Shown one piece after another: positions 31,266 through 40,128 of a DNA stretch of 64,000 nucleotides; the stretch's first letter is position 1; the number at the start of each line of letters is the position of its first letter. Origin of the DNA: Mantamonas sphyraenae (Eukaryota > CRuMs > Mantamonadidae); assembly GCA_026936335.1 (NCBI GenBank), contig JAPMXV010000007.1:186001-250000 (forward strand), read 5' to 3'. The notes under the pieces were generated by a model that saw only the letters and a list, made by a program, of their open reading frames with translations, was not told the origin of the DNA and searched no databases. The translations under genes and the position numbers were made by a program.

Positions 31266-34020
31266 TCACGGCGTCACGATGACGTGCCATTTGGCGTCAC
31301 GTGCAATATACAGCTCCCAGGCGAGCGTCATGGCGGTCTCGAGATGGGCCACCCATGCGGCGGTGTCAAAGAGAGGTTGGTTGGATCGAGCGCGGGCAAG
31401 TTTCGTCCGTAGCGCCTGCAGCTCTGCGGGGTGTGTGGCAAGGTGAATGGCTCGCTGCTCGTACTGTTGCCACGAGGTCACCACCATGTCGTTGTATGCG
31501 TGGACGGCGCGAGCCATGCCTGCGGCGACGCGCTGGGCCATCTGTTGGCCCGGCATGGTCACCATGGGGGTCCCTGCCCACAGGGCGTCCACCGTGCTGG
31601 TGTGGCCGTTGCACAAGGGCGTGTCGAGGATGAGGTCTGCGGCAACAATGCGCTGCACGTGAGGATGGTGTGCCAGATGCTCGCCAAACACGATGCGATC
31701 GGCCGAGATGTTGCGCAGGCCGGCCTGATGCAGGATGTGTGATTGGGCGTCGCGCGGGAAGCGCAACAGCCACAGGATGGAACGTGGCACTGCTCGCAGG
31801 ATGTTCATCCAGGCGTCAAATGTGCGCGCGTTGATTTTGTACAGCTGGTTGAAGTTGCCAAACACAAACGTGGCGTTGTCGACGGGCAAATGGTTCGCCT
31901 TGCGGTGTAGCAAACGCGTGTCGGGCGTGTTGGTCACGTCGGCTTGTTGGTTTCGGTAGTCCTGGAACAGTGAGAGGAGTGTGTTGTGAGTGGGAGGGGT
32001 CAGCGTGGGTGGGAATGGGAGAATCGGATCGCACGAGGGTGTCGGTGTGCGTCTGCACACACGCAAATGGGTGTCCGGTGTCCACTCACATTCACAAAGT
32101 AGGAGTGGGGCATGTAGACGAGCTTGTCTGCATAGTGGGCGACAAACTCTACGGGAGAGGCAACGGCGTCTGTGATGAGGTAGTCGTTGATGCGTGAGTC
32201 GCCCATGGTGCCACAGAAGCCCATGTAACTCATGGTGATGGGGCTTGCCTGCATGGCAAAGAGCTGGTTGCGCTCGCCCTTGGTCCATCCGTTGAGGTTG
32301 ACGGCAATGTGGACGTTCTGAGAGCGCATGCGTCGCACAGCCTCCTGATCCGACACTTCTGTGATGTCGATGAAGCGATCGACAGACGAGGCGATCACCT
32401 TGCGCTCCTGCGACCCGTCATCCGGTGTGGTGGCGTACATGAGCGCCATGACACGCGATCGGTTGTGATGGGACCAGACGGAGCGCATGAGACGTGCCAA
32501 AGGGTGGTTTTTGATGTCCGACGAGACGTATGCGACACGCAAACGATCGTGCCGTTCGTCTTCGTCCTCTTCGTCGTCGCCATCGCCATCCTCCTCCCCG
32601 CGGTTTCGATGCTCTGTGGCCCACTGCACCCATTGTTTGTGAGTGCGAGCAGGCGGCTGCGAGGGCGGCCCACCACGCGCCTGCGCGGCATCGAGAGAGT
32701 TCTTGGCCATGAGGGCGGCGAGGGAACGAAAGACGGGCAGGGAGAGGTTGTAGGTGAATGCCTGGAATGGGGTCACGGCAGGTGTGGGCGACTGCTTGTC
32801 GAGCTGGTCCTGGATGAGGGCATGGAGCTTGGGCATGTGCTTGTCGACCTGCTGCCAATCGCAAAGGAAGTGAAGAGAGTGGACGTAGGCGGTGAAGGCC
32901 GGTGCGTTGTTGTCCCATCCGCTGAGGTCGAGAGCAGTCTTGAAGTGCTGTGCAGCCTCGTTCATGTCCATGCGCGACTTGAGCGCACGTCCCAGGCTGT
33001 AATGTGCATCCTTGGAGCCTGGCGAGTGCTTGACGGCAAGGCGGAACTGGCGGATGGCTTCGTCACGCTGGCCCAACGTGGTGTACACGTTGCCGAGGTT
33101 GACATACGCGTCGCCGAGGTCCGGCTGAATCTCAACAGCGCGTTTGTACGCGTGGATGGCTTCGTAGAGGCGGTTTGCATGTTGGTAAGAGATGCCCAGG
33201 CTGTTGTGAGCGAGAGCAAAGTCGGGCTGGTGCTTGACCGCTTGCTGGAAGTGGTGTGTGGCTTCACCGTGGCGTTTCCAGTCATGGTAAATGCGACCCA
33301 AATTGAAGTGGGCATTGGCAAAGTCGGGCTGGAGTTCGATGGCGCGCAGGTAGGCAGCTTCGGCGCGTTCTGGGTCGCCAGCGCGTCGTGCACACAGGGC
33401 AAGGTGGAACCAGGGCTCGGACAAGGACGGGTCGATGCGGATGGCAGCCTCAAAGGCGCGTACAGCCTTGCGATACTTGGCCATGCCCTTGTAGATCAGA
33501 CCCATGGAGAGGAGGGGCAGGGTGTCGTCCGGGTGCTCCTTTGCCACTCGTTCAAACTCCAGCAAGGCCATTTCAGTCTGCCCCAGCTGCTGGTAGATCT
33601 TGCCCAGATTGACACGGTGCAGACGCGTATGTGGACGCACGTTGGGGTCCAGCTCCAGGGCCTCTCGGAGGCAGGTGATGGCAGCCTCGTGCTTGCCTGC
33701 TCCAAAGTGGTTGTACGCCACAGTGCTTTGAGGGTGCGCAGCACGGGACGGGGAAGGGGGCAACACGGCTGTGTGAGAAGGAAGCGAGATTGGGAGCGGG
33801 CAGAGAGGAGGACCTACCCGAGTTCCTGGGCGCTGTGTGCTCCGGGGCACTGGAAGGAGGTGGTCGTGCCAACGGGGCTATCTCCAGGGTGGCGAGGGGC
33901 ACGCGTGGATGCCGTGGCATGTGAAGAGGGCGCCTTGCGTCGCAGGGAGGGCTTTGCATGCACTGTGGCGAGCACAAGGAGGAAGAGGAGGATGAGGCGA
34001 GGACTAGGCCAACGCGACAT
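31266..34020 (-). CDS. TPR-type O-GlcNAc transferase (OGT/SPINDLY-like) with an N-terminal signal-like segment
   Basis: Exons are 34020..33818, 33725..32090 and 31961..31266, which join to 845 codons including the stop. Introns are 92 and 128 bp with GTAGGT and GTGAGT donors. After a hydrophobic N-terminus (residues about 8 to 22: RLILLFLLVLATVHA) there are about nine TPR repeats of 34 residues (YNHFGAGKHEAAI, AHFNLGRIYHDW, AYVNLGNVYTTLG). The bipartite GT41 catalytic region follows. The N-cat part contains RVAYVSSDIKNHPLARLM and YMGFCGTMG. The C-cat part contains FDAWMNILRAVPRSILWLLRFP and the nucleotide-sugar motif HTSTVDALWAGTPMVTMPG. The enzyme class adds O-GlcNAc or O-fucose to Ser/Thr of nuclear and cytosolic proteins. 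Which sugar this one uses cannot be told here. It diverges from the ROGDI-like gene with 29 bp between start codons and lies 49 bp upstream of the dynein ATG. Confidence 0.92.
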
Positions 34021-34049
34021 TTCGCTCCGCACAAACTTTTTTGTCCTGG
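34021..34049. promoter_or_regulatory. 29-bp divergent spacer between the OGT-like and ROGDI-like start codons
   Basis: The two ATGs are 30 bp apart and point away from each other. The spacer holds a short T-rich run and no clear TATA element. Any promoter or 5' UTR must overlap one of the coding regions. Confidence 0.5.
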
Positions 34050-35585
34050 ATGAGCGCACGCGAAGCCGGCGGCGAGTCGGCGCGCGTCGAGGAGGACGAC
34101 GAGTCATATCAGAAGCGAATGGACGCGTTGGAAGCAGCGTCGATTGTGAGTTTCAAGCAGGAGAGGGCGGAGAAACACACCCTAGCGTGGAATGGGCTCA
34201 CACGACGGCACTCGTGCACCACCCCACACTCGCACCGTACACAGAGCAAGGAGCTGGATTGGCTCATGAACACAGAATTTCCACGGGAGCAGCAGAGGGT
34301 GACAGAAACCGTCAAGGTGAGGGGTCATGAAGAGGGCGGTGCGAACTGAGAAGCAGAGACGAGTGCTGACGCGTTGCCGGCGCTCTGCAGACATGCCTGG
34401 GGATCATCAGCGTGTCCAAAATGCCACGACTGGACCACGAGTTGGATCTGGACACACCGGGGTACATCCCGTTGTTTGTGCAGCAGTAGGTTGTGTGCGC
34501 AGGGTGGCGGGAGGGAGGGGTCAAGGGGCAGGTGACTGACCAGGTGTGCGGTGCGCGTGTGTGTGCTTATGCGCGTCCACAGACGTTCCGTGAGTGGATA
34601 TCTGGTGCAGTTGGGAGGGGTCATTGCACGAGCAGACATCCAAGTGAAGCTGAACAAGGTGCACGGGAAGCACGATGCGGGGTTGCGTGTGCAAATCCAG
34701 CCCGAGGCGCCGTACGTGCTGCACCAACTGCGCGACGCATTTAACTATATGAGGCAGGCGTATGTGCTACTTCACAGTCTGAAGGAGGTTGTGAACCTGC
34801 ACAGCAGCTGGCGGGCGGTGGTAAAGGTGGTCCAGAACGCACTGGAAAGCCTGGTGGCGAGCAAACACTGCCTGCAGTCGCCCAGCGGCTACCTGTTCCC
34901 CAAAAAGGCACTGACACACATCAACGATGCATTCGAGCCCGAACTTCCGCACGAGGTGCTGATCGAGATGACTGTCAACCAGAACGACCTTGTGATGCGT
35001 GTGCTCGGCTTTGCCACACCGCACAAGTCGGCGCTGGCCAAAATGGGCCTGAGCTTCGACTCATCCAGTGACCGAGGCAGTGTGGACTTTGGAGATTCAT
35101 GTAAGTTTGGCAATGAGAAGCAGGAAGCAGCAGGAGGTGGATGCCGCGGCGTAGGAAGTTGACTGACACGGTGACATGGCACAGTGGACTCAACGACCTC
35201 CGAGGCGTTCCTGGAGGAACTGGACGCCAAATCGCAGAGGGACAAAGGAACAGGGGGAAATGGAAGTGGCAATGGCGGGGATGCGGGAGGAAGCAGCAGC
35301 AGCAGTAGCAGCAGTGGCAACAGCAGCGGAGGGTCTGGTGGGGCGAGAGAGACAGCAGGCGGTATCCAGAAGGATGTGAATGTGTTGGTGAGTGCAGAGC
35401 ATTACGTGGGACGCGTGGTGGACTACGAGGGGACTGCAGTGGAGGTTGTGGACGGCGTTACTTTTCGCTACCCGCTGGAACCGCTCAAGGAGTTTCTCAA
35501 GGGCTGTGAGGACTGCATCCTCACATGTTCGCTACTTTTGCGCAAGTTGGAGCTTGTGGGGGAGATTGCAGGGGTGGGACAATAG
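34050..35585 (+). CDS. ROGDI / RAV2-like V-ATPase assembly protein
   Basis: Five exons (34050..34145, 34245..34316, 34391..34485, 34583..35100, 35185..35585) splice to 393 residues. All four introns (99, 74, 97 and 84 bp) start GTGAG, GTAGG or GTAAG and end CAG. The ROGDI-family layout is visible. It starts with the KELDWLMNTEFPREQQRV helix and a turn leading to GVIARADIQVKL. A dimerising helix segment (LHQLRDAFNYMRQAYVLL) follows, then the beta-rich LPHEVLIEMTVNQNDLVMRVLGF, and the end matches EHYVGRVVDYEGTAVEVVDGV. A Gly/Ser/Asn low-complexity insert lies in exon 5. Yeast Rav2 and animal ROGDI act in the RAVE/Rabconnectin complex that reassembles V-ATPase. IMP3 starts 74 bp downstream on the same strand. 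Confidence 0.85.
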
Positions 35586-35659
35586 AATACATTCGTGTGG
35601 AGCACGTATTGCCAGCATGAATGAATGCGCGGGGCGAACCAACGACACATCCAGCCACC

Positions 35660-36305
35660 ATGCCTCGCACGCTGAAGCATCATGAGCGGAAGCTGCTGAA
35701 AAAGGTGGACTTTCTTAATTGGAAGCGGGAGCAGAACCTGCGTGAGCTGGCCGTGGTGAGGCGGTACCGTCTTCAGGACCGTGAGGATTACCACCGGTAC
35801 AACAAGCTGTGTGGCCTGATCAAGAAGTTGACAAGCAAGCTGGTGAAGCTGGAACAGAGCGACCCGTACAGGATGGCCATGACCGAAGCGCTTCTGGAGA
35901 AACTGTGGGTTGTCCGGGTGTGAGATGCTCACATGCGGCGGACGGAAATCTCGGCACTCGTCCGCAGCGCGTCGCTGACACGCAGGAGACACTGGACACA
36001 GGTACACGATGGGCGCCATCCCAACCAAGAAGAGCCTTGCGCTGTGCGACAAAATCACGGTGGCCTCGTTCTGCAGGCGGAGACTGGCTGTGATGCTGGT
36101 TCGGTTGAAGATGGCCGAGACACTGCGGCAGGCGACGACGTTTATTGAGCAGGGCCACGTGCGTGTGGGACCCGAGACTGTCACCGACCCGGCCTTTCTG
36201 GTGTCCCGCACCATGGAGGACTTTGTAACCTGGACGGACCGCAGCAAGATCAAGCGTCACGTCATGCGCTACAACGACAAGCTGGACGACTATGATTTGC
36301 TGTGA
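35660..36305 (+). CDS. IMP3: U3 snoRNP protein IMP3
   Basis: Two exons, 35660..35904 and 36002..36305, splice to 182 residues, the usual length for IMP3. The 97-bp intron has a GTGGGT donor, with an LY codon split across the join. The start ATG has a strong context (CCACC ATG). The N-terminus [21 protein letters not shown] and [15 protein letters not shown] are near-diagnostic. The second exon carries an S4-like RNA-binding fold ([39 protein letters not shown]) and ends with EDFVTW...SKIKRHV. IMP3 binds U3 snoRNA and Mpp10 in the small-subunit processome and helps 18S pre-rRNA pairing in the nucleolus. The sequence is highly conserved, so the call is firm. Confidence 0.96.
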
Positions 36306-36362
36306 GCGGGGCATTGTCATGGAGATGAAAGGAATGAGGGCAATGAATTGTGTACATACGAT

Positions 36363-36897
36363 TTATATTACAACTTGGAAGCGACCAAGACTCAGCGCAA
36401 CGTAGGCGCTGGCCTGCAGGAGTCCCCACAGGCAGGCTTCCCAAGGATACATAACAAAAGGCCCCGTGCGATAGACGGCCGCCAGGAGGGAGTTGGAGAC
36501 GGCGCCTGTGAAGAAGCCGACGAGAGAGCCGATGAACGCCAACCCAAACGGCGCGGCGGCGCTCTTGCCCGTGCGTAGCACATGGACAGCCACAAAACCG
36601 ATGCAAAAGTACACCAGAGATGTGCCCACACACGTCCAAATGGTGGCGTAGAGCCACATGTCTTGGGAGCACGCCGGCGGGAAGACGGATGGTTGGAACG
36701 AGAGCAGCAGCGGGGGGGGGTGGGGGAAGGCGCGGTCAGCTCGTGAAGGATGGACGGTTGGAAAGAGGCAACGAATGGGAAGTCGGCGGTACTGTACCTC
36801 GGTACGCGGTGAGGGGTGGCCCAGTGATGTCCATTGGAAAACGGTGGGGTTGGGCTGCGTGCGTGGGGGCTGCCAAGGTCTGACGACGAGAAGACAT
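36363..36897 (-). CDS. TMEM170-like multi-pass membrane protein
   Basis: Exons 36897..36798 and 36661..36363 join at a split Asp codon to give 132 residues. The 136-bp intron begins GTACAG. After a short hydrophilic N-terminus there are three hydrophobic segments: ATIWTCVGTSLVYFCIGFVAV, FGLAFIGSLVGFFTGAV and EACLWGLLQASAYVAL. The sequence DMW...(I/L)W, the GP/FTGAV turn and VYRTG....PWEA match the TMEM170 family. In animals TMEM170A shapes ER sheets and the nuclear envelope; whether that applies here is inference. The ATG at 36897 is only 4 bp from the divergent TFIIB ATG. A second in-frame ATG at 36834 is an alternative start. Confidence 0.75.
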
Positions 36898-36901
36898 CGC
36901 G

Positions 36902-38449
36902 ATGGCAGCGACGGCGGAGGATGAAGCATGGAATGCACTCTTTGCCAACAATGGGGACGCAGAGGCAGTGGAAAAGGCGTTGGGTGTGGTGAACGAGGCG
37001 GTGGGAGCGGGGCAAAAGACGCAGGTGGCGACACAGCCGCCGCTGAAGAGGCGGAGGCGCAAAGACAAAACGGGCGGGGCAAGCGCGTCCTCATCATCCA
37101 ACTCGACGTCTTTGCTCTCTTTGGACGGCGCCCTGGACAACTCACTGGACACGTCGTTGGAAGCATCGTTGGACGAGTCGCTGGAGCTGATGGGTGACGA
37201 GAGCGCTCTGTGGACGGAAAAGAGCAACTCGGCAGCTGAACAGGCACAGGCCGGGCTTAGCGAGGCAGCGCGACAGCACGTGCTACGCAACGCCAACACA
37301 AAAGACGCGGTGTGTCAGAACTGTGGGGCCATGAACATGCTGCCAGAAAACGGAGTGATGACATGCCAGATGTGCGGGATGGAAAACCCGCAAGCCGTGG
37401 TGTTTGACGGGAGCAGGACCACAGGCACAGGCATTGCCGAGGATGCGGACGACAAGCGAGCAGCACGTGTTCAGAACGAAGTGGTGAGGCGTTCGGTGCG
37501 TGGTGACAACGAAACACTGAGCACAGACGTGGCGTCGTCCGGCAGCAACGACGCAACCGCACGCAAGCTGCAGCAGGTGCAAAAGGCTCTGGCCACCAAG
37601 GAAGCCACGCGGTATCGCGCATTTGAGCGTCTGGACGGTCAAATTGAAGGCTGGTGCCAGCAGCTGGGGGTGCACGAGGTGATCACACGACGAGCAAAGG
37701 AAAACCTGTGGCGATTCCTGGAAACCAAGCGTCGTCCTAGCGTGGGCATGGCCGGGGCGTGCATCTATGTGGCGTGCAAGCAACTGGTGCATGGGGAAAA
37801 GGTGGTGCACGCTGCGTTTACGCTGAACGAGGTGCAGGCTGTGGTGGACGGCGCAGAACCCAAGGAGATGCGACGCATTGTGTCCCTGCTGACAGGCCCC
37901 ATGCACATCACCATTGCCAAGGCAGAAGCCACAGAGCTTGCGGAACGATTCATGGACCAGTTGCAGGTGAAGGATCCGCTGCGGTCGCGTGTGATCAAGG
38001 CCATCCACAACATCGAAGACTACGACCTGGCGCCATCGGGTGTGCTTCCAGCCACCGTGGCTGCTGCTGCCATCTACTTTGTGTCGTCGCGACATAGCGT
38101 GCATGACAAGGGCAAGTCGCTGACCCAGAAAAAGGTCGCCACCTCCGCGGGCATCACCGCCTTTACGCTGCGCAAGCTGGCCAAGAAGCTGGAACAGAGA
38201 CAGTGTGTGGTGTTGGAGGGCACGGATGCGGGGCATGACAAGCTTTCCGAGCCGTCCAGCATGTCCAACAGCCACGGCAGCCCCAGCGCAAGCCATGACC
38301 ACGACGAGGAGCAGGGGGATGACGACGAGGGCGAGGGCGAGGAGGTGAATGGTGGAAACAAGAGCGACAAAGAGGAAAGTGGCGACGGCAGTGATGGCGG
38401 ACAAACAAGCGACGCTATGGATGCGCTCGAGTCGTTGTTTGCACTGTGA
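36902..38449 (+). CDS. TFIIB-like general transcription factor with a long N-terminal extension
   Basis: A single exon of 515 residues. A zinc ribbon (CQNCGAMNM...TCQMCGMENP) begins at residue 138. Two cyclin-like repeats follow at about residues 235 to 435 (ITRRAKENLWRFLE, VGMAGACIYVACKQ, and second-repeat ATVAAAAIYFVSS with KVATSAGITAFTLRKLAKKLE). TFIIB recruits RNA polymerase II to TBP at promoters. Canonical TFIIB is about 315 residues, with the ribbon at the extreme N-terminus. Here about 137 Ala/Ser/Leu/Asp-rich residues precede it and an acidic Ser/Gly/Asp/Glu tail of about 75 residues follows. A Brf-type pol III factor is a less likely alternative. It is convergent with the GRL-like gene, 92 bp away. 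Confidence 0.85.
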   Translation: MAATAEDEAWNALFANNGDAEAVEKALGVVNEAVGAGQKTQVATQPPLKRRRRKDKTGGASASSSSNSTSLLSLDGALDNSLDTSLEASLDESLELMGDESALWTEKSNSAAEQAQAGLSEAARQHVLRNANTKDAVCQNCGAMNMLPENGVMTCQMCGMENPQAVVFDGSRTTGTGIAEDADDKRAARVQNEVVRRSVRGDNETLSTDVASSGSNDATARKLQQVQKALATKEATRYRAFERLDGQIEGWCQQLGVHEVITRRAKENLWRFLETKRRPSVGMAGACIYVACKQLVHGEKVVHAAFTLNEVQAVVDGAEPKEMRRIVSLLTGPMHITIAKAEATELAERFMDQLQVKDPLRSRVIKAIHNIEDYDLAPSGVLPATVAAAAIYFVSSRHSVHDKGKSLTQKKVATSAGITAFTLRKLAKKLEQRQCVVLEGTDAGHDKLSEPSSMSNSHGSPSASHDHDEEQGDDDEGEGEEVNGGNKSDKEESGDGSDGGQTSDAMDALESLFAL

Positions 38450-38541
38450 CGAGTTCGACCGAACGGCGCAAGCATCCATTCAGACGAACTGAATCAAGCA
38501 CTCAGAATAGACTGTGCATTGGTTTGGTTCTCATCAAGTGG

Positions 38542-40128
38542 TCAATTGGTCGAGACATTATTCGCCGGCGTTGCGTGCAGCAGATACCGCTGCAGGTACA
38601 CAATTGCGGAGGAGCAGACGACCCAGATGATCTGCATGACGAGCGAGTGGGAAATACGCACTCCAAAAAAGGTAATCCCATTAAACTCGCGCGTGGCATC
38701 GAGGTAGTTGACGAGGTGTTTGATGTGTACACGCACGCTGTTGCACAGGGTGTGCTCGTCCACATCGGTCTGCTCCTTCTCATGCAGGCGCAGCACATCC
38801 TGTGCAATGTCGTCAATCCGAGACGGTTCCAGCAGGCGTGCAAGACCCACATGAACTTCCTCCATGATGGAGCTGACCCTGGAGCAGGTCCACAGAAGGT
38901 ACAGGGTGCCTGGCATCAACACCAGCGACCACACCGTGTTGACCATCTTGAACACCAGCAGCACCTGCGAATCGGCGGAGGTGGTGTCAAACACAGCCAA
39001 GCCCACACTGGCAGCCAGGTACAGCAGCTGGAACGCAAGTACGAGGACCATGGGGGCGGCAATCCACCCGCTCACTTGCGCAGTCGTCACGAGCAACGCA
39101 TCCAGCTTGTGGTCGACCTGACCCAAGGAAGTGCGCACCATCCAATGTTCGTTAGGTTCGCTTCTGTCGTGAGGCTGTGTGACCACAGCCACACGGTCGC
39201 CATCATCGTCACCACCGCTGCGGCCGGTGCTTTCCGGCTGCGTCGCAATTTTCTGCGCCTTGAGCAGCTCTTCCAACTGCCTCCCTTGTTGCAACACACA
39301 GTCGACCATGACGGTGCCCGTCAGAATACAAGCGCACATGGGGGCAAGCAGGTAGAAGTTGTAGGTGACGCTAAAGAGGAAGAAAAGCGGGAGCAGGATC
39401 AACACACGCACCACTACAGACACGCCTTCCTTGTCGTACAGGGTCCAGGCAGACACCATCTGCAGCGCACATATGGACACCGAGGTGACAATCACAGAGC
39501 CGATGAGAAGACGCCCCGTGGTTGCATCTGTGGCGCGCACACGCTCCAGGGACTCGTCGGTCAGAACGCGCTGGTCAAACACAGGCAGCAAAGCGCGCTG
39601 CAGCGGCTTCTTGCTGTAGTTGACGGCCACAAACACGACGTTGCTGAGCAACACAAAGCCTGTAAACATGCAGGCGAGCACAATAAAGTTGGAGGGCACC
39701 ACAAAGACGTGTTCAGCCACTTGAGGCGTCGGGTACCACACGCCGTCATTCAGCGCGAGCACAACAAAGACACCCACTGCCATGCTCACAGACAGCATCA
39801 GCATGATCATATGTACCACTGTGCGCCAGGATCGCTGTCCACGCGGTGGGATAAGCAGCGAGGAGACGCTGAGAAGGGTGCGTGTGGTTGGCAAGGATTC
39901 CAGGTACCCGTACAGCCGTGCCTGTGGGTCGCTGACGTCGTCCTTATCTGCAAGCAAGGCCGTGTGCATCGACGGCGATGGCGCATCTTTGCCATCGCCG
40001 TCGTCATCTGTGACCACCTGGTACCCTGTGGTGGACATGCGGTCGGTGTTTGGTGTGTTGTCGGTTGCGCGTCTGCGCTTGCGGTGGCAACTTGGCCAGC
40101 AGCAGCAGCACCACCCATTCCCAACCAT
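38542..40128 (-). CDS. Seven-TM protein, candidate gustatory-receptor-like (GRL) protein
   Basis: A single exon of 528 residues. The ATG at 40128 overlaps the divergent neighbour's ATG, and an in-frame ATG at 40038 may be the true start. The first version begins with a Cys cluster (CCCCWPSC) that could be palmitoylated. Seven hydrophobic segments lie at about residues 103-126, 141-169, 206-230, 238-272, 350-379, 390-414 and 496-516. An acidic loop lies between TM4 and TM5, and an amphipathic loop of about 80 residues between TM6 and TM7. The segment LVNYLDATREFNGITFFG leading into a TM7 with a Gln near its end (AIVYLQRY) resembles the C-terminus of insect gustatory receptors and protist GRL proteins. 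Those families have an intracellular N-terminus and form ion channels. The assignment is by architecture and a weak motif, not by strong identity. Confidence 0.5.
   Translation of the reverse strand: MVGNGWCCCCWPSCHRKRRRATDNTPNTDRMSTTGYQVVTDDDGDGKDAPSPSMHTALLADKDDVSDPQARLYGYLESLPTTRTLLSVSSLLIPPRGQRSWRTVVHMIMLMLSVSMAVGVFVVLALNDGVWYPTPQVAEHVFVVPSNFIVLACMFTGFVLLSNVVFVAVNYSKKPLQRALLPVFDQRVLTDESLERVRATDATTGRLLIGSVIVTSVSICALQMVSAWTLYDKEGVSVVVRVLILLPLFFLFSVTYNFYLLAPMCACILTGTVMVDCVLQQGRQLEELLKAQKIATQPESTGRSGGDDDGDRVAVVTQPHDRSEPNEHWMVRTSLGQVDHKLDALLVTTAQVSGWIAAPMVLVLAFQLLYLAASVGLAVFDTTSADSQVLLVFKMVNTVWSLVLMPGTLYLLWTCSRVSSIMEEVHVGLARLLEPSRIDDIAQDVLRLHEKEQTDVDEHTLCNSVRVHIKHLVNYLDATREFNGITFFGVRISHSLVMQIIWVVCSSAIVYLQRYLLHATPANNVSTN

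Noticed and set aside
36662-37247. Upstream extension of the TMEM170-like frame to about 294 codons
   Set aside because: The extension is Pro/Ser-rich, runs antisense through TFIIB, and is replaced by a clean two-exon model with GTACAG donor and an in-frame join.
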